Assembly (NCBI GenBank): GCA_035715725.1
Contig: DASTKT010000141.1
Location: 1-55,122 of the forward strand
Direction: 5' to 3'
Source of the DNA: JADGGV01 sp035715725
GTDB taxonomy: Bacteria > Gemmatimonadota > Gemmatimonadetes > Longimicrobiales > RSA9
DNA: 55,122 nt
Shown here: piece after piece, positions 1 to 8,270 of the stretch
Position numbering within the stretch: position 1 is the first letter of the stretch
Layout of the letters: every line of letters begins with the position of its first letter
Made by a program: the position numbers and the translations under genes
The notes under the pieces: generated by a model
Databases searched by the model: none
Told to the model about the DNA's origin: nothing
Seen by the model: the letters and a program-made list of their open reading frames with translations, nothing else

Positions 1-36
1 CGGGCGCGGGCGCGCAAGCGCAAGCGGAGCAACGAC

Positions 37-74
37 GAAACCGCCGTGGCGAGCCCGGTCGCCACGGCGGTTTC
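37..74. terminator. Perfect inverted repeat, probable terminator of the TonB receptor gene
   Basis: GAAACCGCCGTGGCG (37-51) and CGCCACGGCGGTTTC (60-74) form a perfect 15-bp stem with an 8-nt loop. It lies 26 nt beyond the stop codon of the leftward receptor gene. No long U-tract follows on the minus strand, so it may be a weak or bidirectional terminator, or an mRNA 3'-end stabiliser. Confidence 0.7.
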
Positions 75-100
75 GATTCCAGGACGCCCTCGAGGGCGCC

Positions 101-2446
101 CTACCTCGACAGCGTGACACCCACCCGCACCGTGCGCGGCAGGCCGTACGAGATCAGCGCGTTCGCGCCGCTGCCGGAGAGGTTCACCTGGTACTTCGTG
201 TCGCCGATGTTCTCGACGGAGACGGAGCCGAGGACGCCGGGGACGACCTCGCGCTGGGCGTTGGCGTCGACGACCGTGAACGGGGCGAGCGGCGCGCCCT
301 GCAGCGTCGTCGTGTACCCCTCGTGGCGCCAGATGCCGGTCCAGGCGCCGAGCAGCCGAGAGGTGTACGTCGCGCGGATCGTCTGCTTCGGCGAGGGGAC
401 GCGGTTGATGTGCCGGCCGTTGCTGGCGTCGTCCGAGACGACGCGGGCGTCGTCGTAGTTGACGCTGCCGCTGACGAGGAGCCGCTCGATCGGGCGCAGC
501 GCCAGGTACGCCTCGCCGCCCTTGCTGCGCGAGCGGTTCACGTTCAGCCGCTGCCGGATCACCGGCGGCCCCTGCGAGATCGTCGTCGGGACGTTGAAGT
601 CCTTGTAGTCGGCGACGTAATACGTCCCCTTCAGCTGCACCCACGGCGCCGGCTGCCAGTCGAAGCCGGCCTCGCGCCCCGTGGCGAACTCGGGCTTCAG
701 GTCGGGGTTCGGCAGCGTGATCTGCGACGCGTTCGCGTTGATCTGCTTGCGGTACAGCTCGGCGAGGTTCGGCGCGCGGAACGCGCGGTAGACGGCGCCG
801 TGCACCGAGAAGCTCGAGGCGACCTGGTAGCGCGCGCCGATGCGCGGCGAGAACGCGCTCTTGCTGCGGTTCGGGTACGTCACGGTGCCGGCCGACGGGT
901 CGATCGACTTGCCGTTGTTGTTGTCCCAGCGGTCGATGCGGGCGCCGAGCTCGATGCGCAGCGGCGCGAAGGGCGCGGCGATCGCCTGCACGAACGCGCC
1001 GCTCAGCGCCTGGTCGCCGCCCGACCAGACGGTGCGTACGAGCTGGCCGCAGCTCAGGCCCGGGCAGCTCGTGTTGAAGCTCGACTCGTCGTACGCGCCG
1101 TTCAGGTGGCGATAATCCGCGCCCACGCTGAACGACTCCAGCCCGAGCAGGCCGCCGCGCGTCCAGAGGAGCGACGCGCCCCAGTCATGGCTCGGGATGC
1201 TGGCGACGGCGCTGCTGTCCTCGCACGCCCGCGTCGTCGATGCCGGGGCCACGCCGCAGGTGAGCGAGTTCGAGCGCACCGCGGTGGAGCGCTGCCACTC
1301 GTCCTGGCGGCCGTCCCAGGCGCGGAGCGAGACGAGCCCCGTCGCCGCGGTGCCGTAGTCGACGCCGAGGTCGACGCTCCCCTGGTCGCGCGTCTGCCGG
1401 CCGAGCGGCGTGCCGGTCGCGCGCGAGTCGCCGAACTTGTGGCCGGTCGCGAAGATCGACAGCCGGGACGACGGCGCGTAGTTCAGCCGCACGTAGCCGT
1501 TGCGCTGGACGATCTCGGAGGGGACGTCGACGGCGCCGCGCTTGGAGGGGTCGAGCATCGTGTAGCCGCCGCCCTCGAGGTAGTCGCCGCTGACGTTCGC
1601 GGTCAGCGCGCCGACGATCGGCACGCCCGCCGAGAGGAAGCCGTGGCGCGCGCCGCGGCTGCCGCCGTCCACGCTCAGGATCGCGGCGCCCGGCGCCATC
1701 GGGCGCGAGAAGAAGGAGATCACGCCGCCCATCGCGCCGTTGCCGTAGAGGTTCGACGTGCCGCCCTCGACGACCTCGACGCGGTCCAGCATCCCCTTCG
1801 GGATGCGGCCCCAGTCGATCCACTCGCCCCACGCGTCGCTGACCGGAATGCCGTCGAAGAGCACCGCCGTCCGTCCCTCGTCCACGCCACGGATCGAGAC
1901 GATCTGCGCCGTGCCGCCCACCAGGCTGCTCGTGCGCGGCAGCTCGACGCCCGGGATCTCGCGCAGCAGGTCCTGCGACTCGCGCGCCGGGTTCGTCGCG
2001 ATGTGCTGCGGCGTGAGCACGTTGACCGTGGAGGCGACCTGGTTCGCCTGCGTCGGCAGCCGCGTCGCGGTCACGACCACGCCCGACAGCAGGAGCGGCC
2101 CGACCTGCAGCTCGACGTCCAGCGACTGCGCCTCGCCCGCCGTCACGGTCACCGTGTCGACCGCCGGCCGCCGGCCGATCGCCGTGACCGTCACGGCGTA
2201 CGTGCCCGCCGGGAGGTCGCGGATCGTGTAGGCGCCGCGGCTGTCCGTGACCGCCACGCGCTCCGGCTGACCCACCGCCACGCGCGCGCCCGCGACCGGG
2301 TCGCGCGTGTCGGCGCCGGTGACCACGCCGTGCAGCCGGCCGCCCCGCTGCGCCGAGGCCGCCCGCGGGCGGCCGGCGAAGAGTGCGAGGACCGCGGTGC
2401 CGCATACGACGGCGCGCCCGACGCGCCCGAGGTTCCATCCCGTCAT
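101..2446 (-). CDS. TonB-dependent outer-membrane receptor with carboxypeptidase-regulatory-like N-domain
   Basis: This 781-residue protein should transport a ligand through the outer membrane using TonB/ExbBD energy. The start at 2446 follows a purine-rich Shine-Dalgarno (AGGAAGAGGA); a longer open frame upstream has no coding character. Residues 1-33 form a Sec signal ending ASAQ. Residues ~36-115 are a carboxypeptidase-regulatory-like Ig domain (GVVTGADTRDPVAGARV). The plug follows at ~125-240 (VVVTATRLP, then IRGVDEGRTAVLFDGIPVSD and YGNGAMGGVISFFSRP). A beta-barrel ends in the aromatic/hydrophobic strand VRVGVTLSR. It is transcribed divergently from the beta-propeller gene. Nothing upstream looks like a cobalamin riboswitch, and the substrate cannot be deduced. 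Confidence 0.93.
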   Translation of the reverse strand: MTGWNLGRVGRAVVCGTAVLALFAGRPRAASAQRGGRLHGVVTGADTRDPVAGARVAVGQPERVAVTDSRGAYTIRDLPAGTYAVTVTAIGRRPAVDTVTVTAGEAQSLDVELQVGPLLLSGVVVTATRLPTQANQVASTVNVLTPQHIATNPARESQDLLREIPGVELPRTSSLVGGTAQIVSIRGVDEGRTAVLFDGIPVSDAWGEWIDWGRIPKGMLDRVEVVEGGTSNLYGNGAMGGVISFFSRPMAPGAAILSVDGGSRGARHGFLSAGVPIVGALTANVSGDYLEGGGYTMLDPSKRGAVDVPSEIVQRNGYVRLNYAPSSRLSIFATGHKFGDSRATGTPLGRQTRDQGSVDLGVDYGTAATGLVSLRAWDGRQDEWQRSTAVRSNSLTCGVAPASTTRACEDSSAVASIPSHDWGASLLWTRGGLLGLESFSVGADYRHLNGAYDESSFNTSCPGLSCGQLVRTVWSGGDQALSGAFVQAIAAPFAPLRIELGARIDRWDNNNGKSIDPSAGTVTYPNRSKSAFSPRIGARYQVASSFSVHGAVYRAFRAPNLAELYRKQINANASQITLPNPDLKPEFATGREAGFDWQPAPWVQLKGTYYVADYKDFNVPTTISQGPPVIRQRLNVNRSRSKGGEAYLALRPIERLLVSGSVNYDDARVVSDDASNGRHINRVPSPKQTIRATYTSRLLGAWTGIWRHEGYTTTLQGAPLAPFTVVDANAQREVVPGVLGSVSVENIGDTKYQVNLSGSGANALISYGLPRTVRVGVTLSR

Positions 2447-2743
2447 TCGATCCTCTTCCTGGAGGGTCGTCCTCTCGCGGACCGCCCGCCGGCCCGCGCC
2501 CTGCGCACCCGCCGCGCTCCGGTCGGCGGGCCCGTGGTCAACGTGTGGGGAGGCGGAAAGGTGTCGGCGGATCCGCCCGTGCGCAACCGGCGGGCGACGT
2601 GGCCGCCGCCGCCCGCGGCGCACCGCGCCGGCCGGCTCGCCGCGGGCCCGCCGGGCCCGCCGGGGCGGGCCGAACCGGGCGGCCGCGGCCGCGGTCCGGA
2701 ACCTGCACGCCGGTCCCGGCCGTCCCCTCTTCCAAGGCGCCGC

Positions 2744-3781
2744 ATGGACCGCTCGACGCGCCGTGCCCCGGCCACCGGCCTCCCCCTCTGCCTCGCGCTG
2801 CTCGCCGCCGGGTGCGGCTTCGGCCGCGCCGCGCCCGGCCCCGCCGTCTACATCACGGACGAGGACTCCGGCACGCTCCTCGTGCTCGATCCCGCGGGCG
2901 ACACGGTCGTGGCGCGGCTCGCCGTCGGCAAGCGGCCGCGCGGCGTGCACCTCGCCGGCGACGGCCGCACGCTCTTCGTCGCCGTGAGCGGCGCGCCGAA
3001 GGGCGGGCCCGGCGTCGACGACGCGACGCTGCCGCCGCCGGACCTGCGCGCGGACGGCGTCGCCATGGTGGATGCCGTCGGGCGACGGCTGCTGCGCACG
3101 CTGCCGGGCGGCCTCGATCCCGAGAACTTCGCGGTGAGCGAGGATGGGCGGACGGTGTTCGTCTCGAACGAGAACGGCGGGAGCGTGAGCGCCGTGGACG
3201 TGGCCGGGCGGCGCGTGCTGCGCACGGTCGGCGTGGGCGGCGAGCCGGAAGGCGTGGCGCTCACGCCCAACGAGCGCGAGGTCTGGGTGACGAGCGAGGC
3301 CGCGGGTGCGGTGTACGCGCTCGACGCCGCGACCGGCCGGACGCTGGCCGCGATCCGGGTCGGGGCGCGCCCGCGTTCGGTGGCGTTCCTGCCGGACGGC
3401 TCGCGGGCGTACGTGCCGTCCGAGCTCGACGCGACGGTGAGCGTCGTCGACGTGAGGCGCCACCGCGTGCTGCGCACGATCGCGGTGCCCGGGCCGGGCG
3501 CGCGGCCGATGGGGAGCGTCGCCGCGCCGGACGGCCGGGCGGTCTACGTCTCGAACGGCCGCGGCGGCACCATTTCGGTGATCGACCCGGCCACGGACCG
3601 CGTCACGGCCACGCTGCACGTCGGCGGCCGGCCGTGGGGGCTCGGCCTCTCGCCGGACGGCGAGCGGCTCTACACCGCGAACGGACCCTCCGGCGACGTC
3701 GCCATCATCGACACCCGCTCGCTCCGCCTGCTCCGGAAGGTCCACGTCGGCGGCTCGCCCTGGGGCGTGGCCGTGCGCTGA
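2744..3781 (+). CDS. Lipoprotein YVTN-type seven-bladed beta-propeller protein
   Basis: This 345-residue protein is likely a periplasm-facing lipoprotein. The N-terminus is basic then hydrophobic, ending in the lipobox LAAGC (Cys24). The rest is a run of YVTN/NHL-like blades of ~40 residues: PAVYITDEDSGTLLVLDPA, RTLFVAVSG, RTVFVSNENGGSVSAVD, REVWVTSEAAGAVYALD, RAYVPSELDATVSVVD, RAVYVSNGRGGTISVID and RLYTANGPSGDVAIID. Each is followed by a V/LRTI-VG type turn. Such propellers are scaffolds or quinoprotein-like cytochrome partners, and no catalytic residue can be assigned. The DoxX gene follows 37 nt downstream, so the two are probably co-transcribed. An in-frame reading upstream of this ATG overlaps the divergent gene and is not used. 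Confidence 0.88.
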   Translation: MDRSTRRAPATGLPLCLALLAAGCGFGRAAPGPAVYITDEDSGTLLVLDPAGDTVVARLAVGKRPRGVHLAGDGRTLFVAVSGAPKGGPGVDDATLPPPDLRADGVAMVDAVGRRLLRTLPGGLDPENFAVSEDGRTVFVSNENGGSVSAVDVAGRRVLRTVGVGGEPEGVALTPNEREVWVTSEAAGAVYALDAATGRTLAAIRVGARPRSVAFLPDGSRAYVPSELDATVSVVDVRRHRVLRTIAVPGPGARPMGSVAAPDGRAVYVSNGRGGTISVIDPATDRVTATLHVGGRPWGLGLSPDGERLYTANGPSGDVAIIDTRSLRLLRKVHVGGSPWGVAVR

Positions 3782-3818
3782 GCGGCACCGACATCAACGA
3801 CGAACGCGGGAGCTGCAG

Positions 3819-4379
3819 ATGAGCTCGAAGCCCGAGATGCGTGCCCCGGACCGCTGGATCGCCGCGCTGCGGATCCTCGTCGGCGTCTACTTCGCGAAGT
3901 CGCTCGTCACGAAGATCGGCTGGACCATGCTGGCCGGCGCGATCCCGGTCCCCGGCGCGACCGCGCGCTGGGCTCATTTCCTCCCGAAGCGCGTGGCCGA
4001 GTTCGCCGCCGGCAACCCGATCCCGTGGTACCACGACTTCCTCACGCAGGTGGCCGTCCCGCACGCGCAGCTCTTTGCCACGCTGACCGCGTTCGGCGAG
4101 GCCGCCGTCGGCATCGGCCTGACGCTCGGCCTCTTCACGGGCGCCTCCGCCGCCGTCGGCGCGCTCCTCGTGCTCGCCTACGGCCTGGCCTCCTACTGGA
4201 GGGGGACGTCCGAGCTCGGCTTCCACATGATGCTCCTCGCCTCCATGCTCATCTTCCTCGGCGCCGGCGCCGGCCGCGTCTGGGGGCTCGACGGCTGGCG
4301 CGTCCGCCGCCGCCACCGCGCCCGCCACGGCTCGCGCGTCGCCCACGAGGCGACCGTGGTGTGGCCGGCGGGGAGGTAG
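3819..4379 (+). CDS. DoxX/DoxD-family integral membrane protein
   Basis: A 186-residue protein with about four hydrophobic segments. The DoxX-type first helix reads WIAALRILVGVYFAKSLVTKI; later come a helix pair (LFATLTAFGEAAVGIGLTLG and ASAAVGALLVLAYGLASYW) and a last helix, HMMLLASMLIFLGAGAGR. The conserved GE in the second segment and the Arg/Lys-rich cytoplasmic tail fit the family. Homologues include the small subunit of thiosulfate:quinone oxidoreductase and poorly understood redox membrane proteins. No catalytic partner lies next to it, only the upstream propeller lipoprotein. The start is preceded by a GGGAG-type ribosome site. The molecular role is not resolved. Confidence 0.85.
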   Translation: MSSKPEMRAPDRWIAALRILVGVYFAKSLVTKIGWTMLAGAIPVPGATARWAHFLPKRVAEFAAGNPIPWYHDFLTQVAVPHAQLFATLTAFGEAAVGIGLTLGLFTGASAAVGALLVLAYGLASYWRGTSELGFHMMLLASMLIFLGAGAGRVWGLDGWRVRRRHRARHGSRVAHEATVVWPAGR

Positions 4380-4394
4380 GCGGGGCGCTGGCGA

Positions 4395-4745
4395 GGGCCG
4401 GGTCGATCTCGAGCGTGATCTCGAGATCTCAAGCTCGTGTCTTCGGTGTTCGAGCCCGAGCTCGAGCCCAGCGCCCGCAGGGCGCGGAGCCCGAGTCCGT
4501 CCTTGGATCTGTTTCGAACGCCGCGGCGAGAGAACGGCTGCACGTACGGGCTCGGGCTCCGCGTCTGCGGCGCTGGGCTCGGGCTCGAAACAGACGAGAT
4601 CGAGATCGCGCGCGAGATCGAGATCGACACCGCTCCCGGAACGGAGGGCGCCCGGTGGTCTGCACACCACCCGGCGCCGTGTACGTTCACCGGGATCTCT
4701 CCAACGCCCGGTCCCGCTCTGCGCCTTCGCGGCTCCGCGTGAGAC
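4395..4745. repeat. Composite intergenic repeat, copy 1 (inverted GATCTCGA arms, hairpin, CTCTG...GTGAG end)
   Basis: The 409-nt gap between the DoxX and cytochrome c genes holds repeats and no credible gene. A left arm at about 4404-4498 (CGATCTCGAG..., GTTCGAGCCCGAG..., CAGCGCCCGCAGGGCGC) recurs inverted at about 4545-4632. A hairpin follows (stems 4647-4659 and 4666-4678, 12 of 13 paired), then a CTCTGCGCC...CTCCGCGTGAG tract near 4715-4742. The same arrangement occurs in opposite orientation at 47185-47370. The short open frames rich in Glu/Pro/Arg here are products of the repeat. Confidence 0.7.
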
Positions 4746-4788
4746 CCCCCGAACCTCCGCCGCCGCGAACCCGGACGCGAGCCCCCGC

Positions 4789-5190
4789 CTACTCCAGCGT
4801 ATACAGGTACGCCGCCATGTCCGCCGCCTGGGCGCGGGAGACGCCGAGGTACGGCATGGCCGTGCCGGGCTCGATGGCCTGCGGGTTCTGGATCCAGCGG
4901 ATCAGGTTGTCGGGCGTGTTCGGCAGCGCGCCGGCGATGTAGGTGCGGCGCGACCAGACGATGAGCGGCGGGCCGACCGTGCCGTTCGCGCCCTCGACGC
5001 CCGGGATCATGTGGCAGTTGACGCAGCCGTACGCGCCGAGCAGCACGCGGCCGCGCGTTGCGCTTCCTCCCGGCACGCTGGGCGTCGGCCCGCCCCGCGC
5101 CTCCCCGCAGCCGGCCAGCCCCAGCGCCAGGACCAGCGCCAGGCCGAGTCGCGAGGCGCCCACGCCGCCGCGTCCCCCACGCGCCCGCAT
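4789..5190 (-). CDS. Lipoprotein monohaem c-type cytochrome (class I) of the oxidase operon
   Basis: From the 5190 start this is 133 residues: a signal sequence with lipobox LAGC (Cys28), then haem motif CVNCH (C56, C59, H60) and a probable Met ligand in TAMPYLG. It closely parallels the cytochrome c domain fused to oxidase subunit II upstream; both contain an I/G-A-G-x-LPNTP-x-N segment and end in AYLxTL. It is the last gene of the caa3 cluster and probably delivers electrons to the oxidase from the outer face of the inner membrane. The start is uncertain: a hexanucleotide repeat encodes Met-Arg five times, and in-frame ATGs extend up to 5214, with another at 5265. Confidence 0.85.
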   Translation of the reverse strand: MRARGGRGGVGASRLGLALVLALGLAGCGEARGGPTPSVPGGSATRGRVLLGAYGCVNCHMIPGVEGANGTVGPPLIVWSRRTYIAGALPNTPDNLIRWIQNPQAIEPGTAMPYLGVSRAQAADMAAYLYTLE

Positions 5191-5218
5191 TCGCATCCGC
5201 ATTCGCATTCGCATCCGG
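5188..5218. repeat. Short hexanucleotide repeat at the cytochrome c start codon
   Basis: Five near-identical 6-nt units (GCATTC or GCATCC on the plus strand) lie over the 5' end of the cytochrome gene. On the coding strand they read as alternating ATG and CGA/CGG codons, giving up to five in-frame start codons. Six-nucleotide slippage would keep the frame but change the leader length. Confidence 0.75.
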
Positions 5219-5294
5219 CAGTTCCCGCCTCCGCCTCCGGCAGTCCCCTCATCCCGCAGTCGCATCCGCCTTCGGTCCGTCCCCCGCTACTCCC

Positions 5295-5714
5295 TCACCA
5301 CCCGCACACCGGCACGAGCAGGATCGCGACCGCGTTGTAGACGATGAGCGCCGTGAAGATCGCGCTGAGCAGCACGCCGGAGAACGCGAGGAACGGGTTG
5401 GCGCGGGCCTGGGTGCTCTCGACGACCTCCGCGCGCCAGACGGCGCGCGGGTCCGGCTGGTAGCCGCGCCAGAGGCGGAACGAGATCCAGAGCCCGGCGA
5501 GCGCGGTCAGGAGCGCGAGGCTCGTCACGCCGACGGCCAGGATCCACGTGCCGCCGAGGCTCGGCTCGGCGAGCGGCTCCGTGCGCGGGTAGCAGGAGTG
5601 CGCGACGAGCGCGTAAGCGACGATCTCCTGCACGCTCCACGCGGCGGCGGCGCCCAGCAGGCCGAACCAGAGGGCGGGGCGGCTCCCGCGTCGCTCGGCC
5701 GTGGCCGTGCTCAT
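5295..5714 (-). CDS. Small multi-spanning membrane protein of the cytochrome oxidase operon
   Basis: A 139-residue protein with three or four hydrophobic helices: ALWFGLLGAAAAWSVQEIVA, GTWILAVGVTSLALLTALAG, PFLAFSGVLLSAIFTALIVY and a final AILLVPVC. It starts 20 nt after the oxidase subunit III stop, and the lipoprotein cytochrome c gene follows. Position and size suggest an accessory or structural oxidase polypeptide. It is not the usual subunit IV, part of whose role may be covered by the C-terminal extension of subunit I. I do not recognise a named family. The conserved-looking Gln-Glu in the first helix and Cys-Tyr-Pro in the following loop are the features to compare. Confidence 0.8.
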   Translation of the reverse strand: MSTATAERRGSRPALWFGLLGAAAAWSVQEIVAYALVAHSCYPRTEPLAEPSLGGTWILAVGVTSLALLTALAGLWISFRLWRGYQPDPRAVWRAEVVESTQARANPFLAFSGVLLSAIFTALIVYNAVAILLVPVCGW

Positions 5715-5734
5715 GCTCGATCTCCTCCGCGCCG

Positions 5735-6331
5735 CTAGGCGAAGCGCGGCGACAGGTACAGCGACGTGAAGACGAAGAGCCAGACGACGTCGACGAAGTG
5801 CCAGTACATGGCGGCGTTCGTGACGCCGAGGTGCCGCTTCTCGGTGAACGTGCCCATCCAGGCCCAGACCTGCACGGCGAGGTTCATGAGCAGGCCGACG
5901 ATCACGTGGGCGCCGTGGAAGCCGGTGATCGTGTAGAAGAGCGCGCCGAACGCGTTGCCTCGCGGGCCGAACGACTGGTCGCTCCACTCGATGCCCTGGA
6001 CGATGATGAAGGCGAGCCCGAGCAGGAACGCGACGAGCAGGCCCGCGCGCAGCCGTGCCTGGTTCCCGCGCCGGATGCCGCGCTCCGCCCAGACCACGGC
6101 CGCGCTGCTGGCCAGGAGCAGCGCGGTGTTCGGCAGCGCGAGGTGGAGCGGGAGCGGGCCGCGCGGCGGCCAGGGGCCGCCCGCCTGCGACGCCAGGTAG
6201 AAGTAGGCGAACAGCAGGTACGCGAAGAGCGAGGCCTCGGTGACGATCGCCCAGACCATGGCCCACCAGCCGGGGGAGCGGTCGAGGCGGTTGCCGAGCG
6301 GGAGCGCGGCGGACGGGGACGTCGTGCTCAT
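5735..6331 (-). CDS. ctaE: Cytochrome c oxidase subunit III
   Basis: A 198-residue, five-helix form of subunit III, which supports the catalytic subunit of the haem-copper oxidase. Family signatures are visible: WWAMVWAIVTEASLFAYLLFAYFYL near the start, then GLAFIIVQGIEWSD, FYTITGFHGAHVIVGL and YWHFVDVVWLFVFTSLYL at the C-terminus. The Glu in TEASLF and the His in GFHGAHV are family-conserved. The start codon overlaps the stop codon of subunit I by four bases (ATGA), so translation is probably coupled. At ~200 residues it has the usual bacterial length without the two extra N-terminal helices of mitochondrial COX3. Confidence 0.95.
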   Translation of the reverse strand: MSTTSPSAALPLGNRLDRSPGWWAMVWAIVTEASLFAYLLFAYFYLASQAGGPWPPRGPLPLHLALPNTALLLASSAAVVWAERGIRRGNQARLRAGLLVAFLLGLAFIIVQGIEWSDQSFGPRGNAFGALFYTITGFHGAHVIVGLLMNLAVQVWAWMGTFTEKRHLGVTNAAMYWHFVDVVWLFVFTSLYLSPRFA

Positions 6332-8256
6332 GCGACGGGGCCCCCGTCCAGGCTGCGCGGCCAGAGCCAGCCGAGCATGGTGACCAGGAGCCCCGCCGCG
6401 CCGGCCGCGGCGAGCCACCAGAGGCCGAACACGGCGCCGTAGAAGACCACGCTCAGCGCGATCGCGAGGAGGAGCGGCCAGAGCGAGTCCTCGGGCATGC
6501 GCAGCACCGCGACCGGGTCGCCCTCGAGGGGCGAGGTGTCGAACGTCTCGCGTCCCTCGTCCAGCACGGGGCCGCGCGTCACGGCGCTGCGCGCTCCGGT
6601 CGCCTCCTCCCCGCCGGTGCGCGCCAGCCGGTCCTCCCAGAGCGGATAGCCGCTCCGCACCGTGGGGACGACGGCGAAGTTGTACGGCGGTGGCGGCGAC
6701 GACGTCGCCCACTCCAGCGTCCCGCCATCCCACGGGTTCGGCCCGGCGGGCGCGCCGCGCCGGCGGCTGAGGGCGACGTTCACGAGGAAGAGGAGCACGC
6801 CGGCCGCGAAGAGGTAGGAGCCGATCGTCGTCACCAGGTTGAGGCCGTCCCAGCCGAGCCCCCCCGGGTACGTGTAGACGCGGCGGGGCATGCCGAGCAG
6901 CCCGGCGATGTGCATCGGGAAGAAGCCGAGATTGAAGCCGACGAACATGACCCAGAAGTTCCAGCGGCCGAGCCGCTCGTCGAGCAGCCGGCCGGTCATC
7001 TTCGGGAACCAGTAGTAGAAGCCCGCCATCACGCCGAAGACGTTGATCCCGATCAGCACGTAGTGCAGGTGCGCGACGACGAAGTAGGTGTCCGTGACCT
7101 GCCAGTCGTAGGGCACGACGGCGGTGACGACGCCGGAGACGCCGCCGAGCACGAACAGCACGACGAAGCCGGCGGCGAACAGCATGGGCGTGCGGAACAC
7201 GGGGCGGCCCGTCCACATCGTGGCGATCCAGGCGAAGACGGCGACGGCGCTCGGGATCACGATCAGCGTGCTCGCGCCGCTGAAGAACGACAGCGAGAGC
7301 GGCGGCAGCCCGGTCGCGAACATGTGGTGCACCCAGACGCCGAAGCCGATGATCCCGGTCGCCACGGTGGCCATGGCGACGAGCGTGTAGCCGACGAGCG
7401 GGCGGCCGCAGAACGTCGGGATGACCTCGGAGACGATCCCCATGGCCGGCAGCACGATGATGTAGACCCAGGGGTGGCCGAAGATCCAGAACAGGTGCTG
7501 CCAGAGCAGCGGGTGGCCGCCGCCGGCGGGGTCGTAGAACGGGAAGCCGAAGCGTCGCTCGAGGAAGAGGAAGACGAGCGACACGGAGAGCGACGGGAGC
7601 GCGAACAGCGCGGCGAACGAGGCGGTCATGGTGCCGTACATGAAGATCGGCATCCGGTTGATCGACATCCCGGGCGCCCGCATCTTCATGACCGTGCCGA
7701 CGAAGTTCACGGCGCCGACCGTCGTGGAGACCGTGAGGAAGAGCAGCCCGAGCGCGTAGAAGTCCATGTTCAGCCCGGGGTTGTACGTGCGGAGCGTGTA
7801 CGGCGGATAGGCGAACCAGCCGGCGTTCGGCGCCTGGCCGAGGAGCGGGCTCGTGTACAGGAAGATCCCGGAGGCCAGGAACAGCCAGTAGGAGAGCGCG
7901 TTCACGCGGGGGTACGCCATGTCCCGCGCGCCGATCAGCAGCGGCCAGATGTAGTTGCTGAAGCCGGAGAGGATCGGCGAGGCGTACCAGAAGATCATGG
8001 TCGTGCCGTGCAGCGAGAAGAGCTGGTCGTAGACCTCGGGCGAGAGGAGCCGCAGCTCGGGGCGCGCGAGCTGGGCGCGCATGACGGCCGCCTCGATCCC
8101 GCCGAGCAGCAGGAAGACGAACGCCGTGACGAGGTAGCGCTTCCCGATCGTCTTGTGGTCCACCGTGCCGAGGATGCCGTACAGCCCCGGCGCCGTCTCC
8201 CAGATCCGCTCCAGCCGCTCCGCCGGCGCCGTGTCCACCGTCTGCACGTCCGCCAC
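6328..8256 (-). CDS. ctaD: Cytochrome c oxidase subunit I (caa3 type) with C-terminal extension
   Basis: This is the catalytic haem-copper subunit, reducing O2 to water and pumping protons. A GTG start at 8256 is chosen because GGGAGGAG precedes it; it lies 14 nt after the subunit II stop. Visible ligands are His83 (low-spin haem, SLHGTTMIF), His261 with Tyr265 (GHPWVY, CuB and cross-linked Tyr), His310/His311 (VHHM, CuB) and His397/His399 (AHLHY, haem irons). Residue 263 is Trp where A1-type enzymes have the D-channel Glu (HPEVY), and the YS motif of A2 enzymes is also absent. Residues ~540-642 form an extension with two more helices (SLWPLLLAIALSVVFYGAVF) that resembles a fused subunit IV-like part. 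Confidence 0.95.
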   Translation of the reverse strand: MADVQTVDTAPAERLERIWETAPGLYGILGTVDHKTIGKRYLVTAFVFLLLGGIEAAVMRAQLARPELRLLSPEVYDQLFSLHGTTMIFWYASPILSGFSNYIWPLLIGARDMAYPRVNALSYWLFLASGIFLYTSPLLGQAPNAGWFAYPPYTLRTYNPGLNMDFYALGLLFLTVSTTVGAVNFVGTVMKMRAPGMSINRMPIFMYGTMTASFAALFALPSLSVSLVFLFLERRFGFPFYDPAGGGHPLLWQHLFWIFGHPWVYIIVLPAMGIVSEVIPTFCGRPLVGYTLVAMATVATGIIGFGVWVHHMFATGLPPLSLSFFSGASTLIVIPSAVAVFAWIATMWTGRPVFRTPMLFAAGFVVLFVLGGVSGVVTAVVPYDWQVTDTYFVVAHLHYVLIGINVFGVMAGFYYWFPKMTGRLLDERLGRWNFWVMFVGFNLGFFPMHIAGLLGMPRRVYTYPGGLGWDGLNLVTTIGSYLFAAGVLLFLVNVALSRRRGAPAGPNPWDGGTLEWATSSPPPPYNFAVVPTVRSGYPLWEDRLARTGGEEATGARSAVTRGPVLDEGRETFDTSPLEGDPVAVLRMPEDSLWPLLLAIALSVVFYGAVFGLWWLAAAGAAGLLVTMLGWLWPRSLDGGPVA

Positions 8257-8270
8257 GCGCTCCTCCCCCG

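Noticed and set aside
2447..2743. Cobalamin riboswitch upstream of the first TonB receptor
   Set aside because: No B12-box-like sequence is visible on the minus strand, so a BtuB assignment is not supported.
101..3745. A 1,214-codon minus-strand frame extending the first TonB receptor upstream
   Set aside because: The extension overlaps the well-supported beta-propeller gene, is Arg/Ala-rich, and the real start at 2446 has a ribosome site and signal peptide.
4437..4742. Glu/Pro/Arg-rich open frames between doxX and the cytochrome c gene
   Set aside because: They are translations of the composite repeat (GAGCCC and GATCTCGA units) and occur on both strands.
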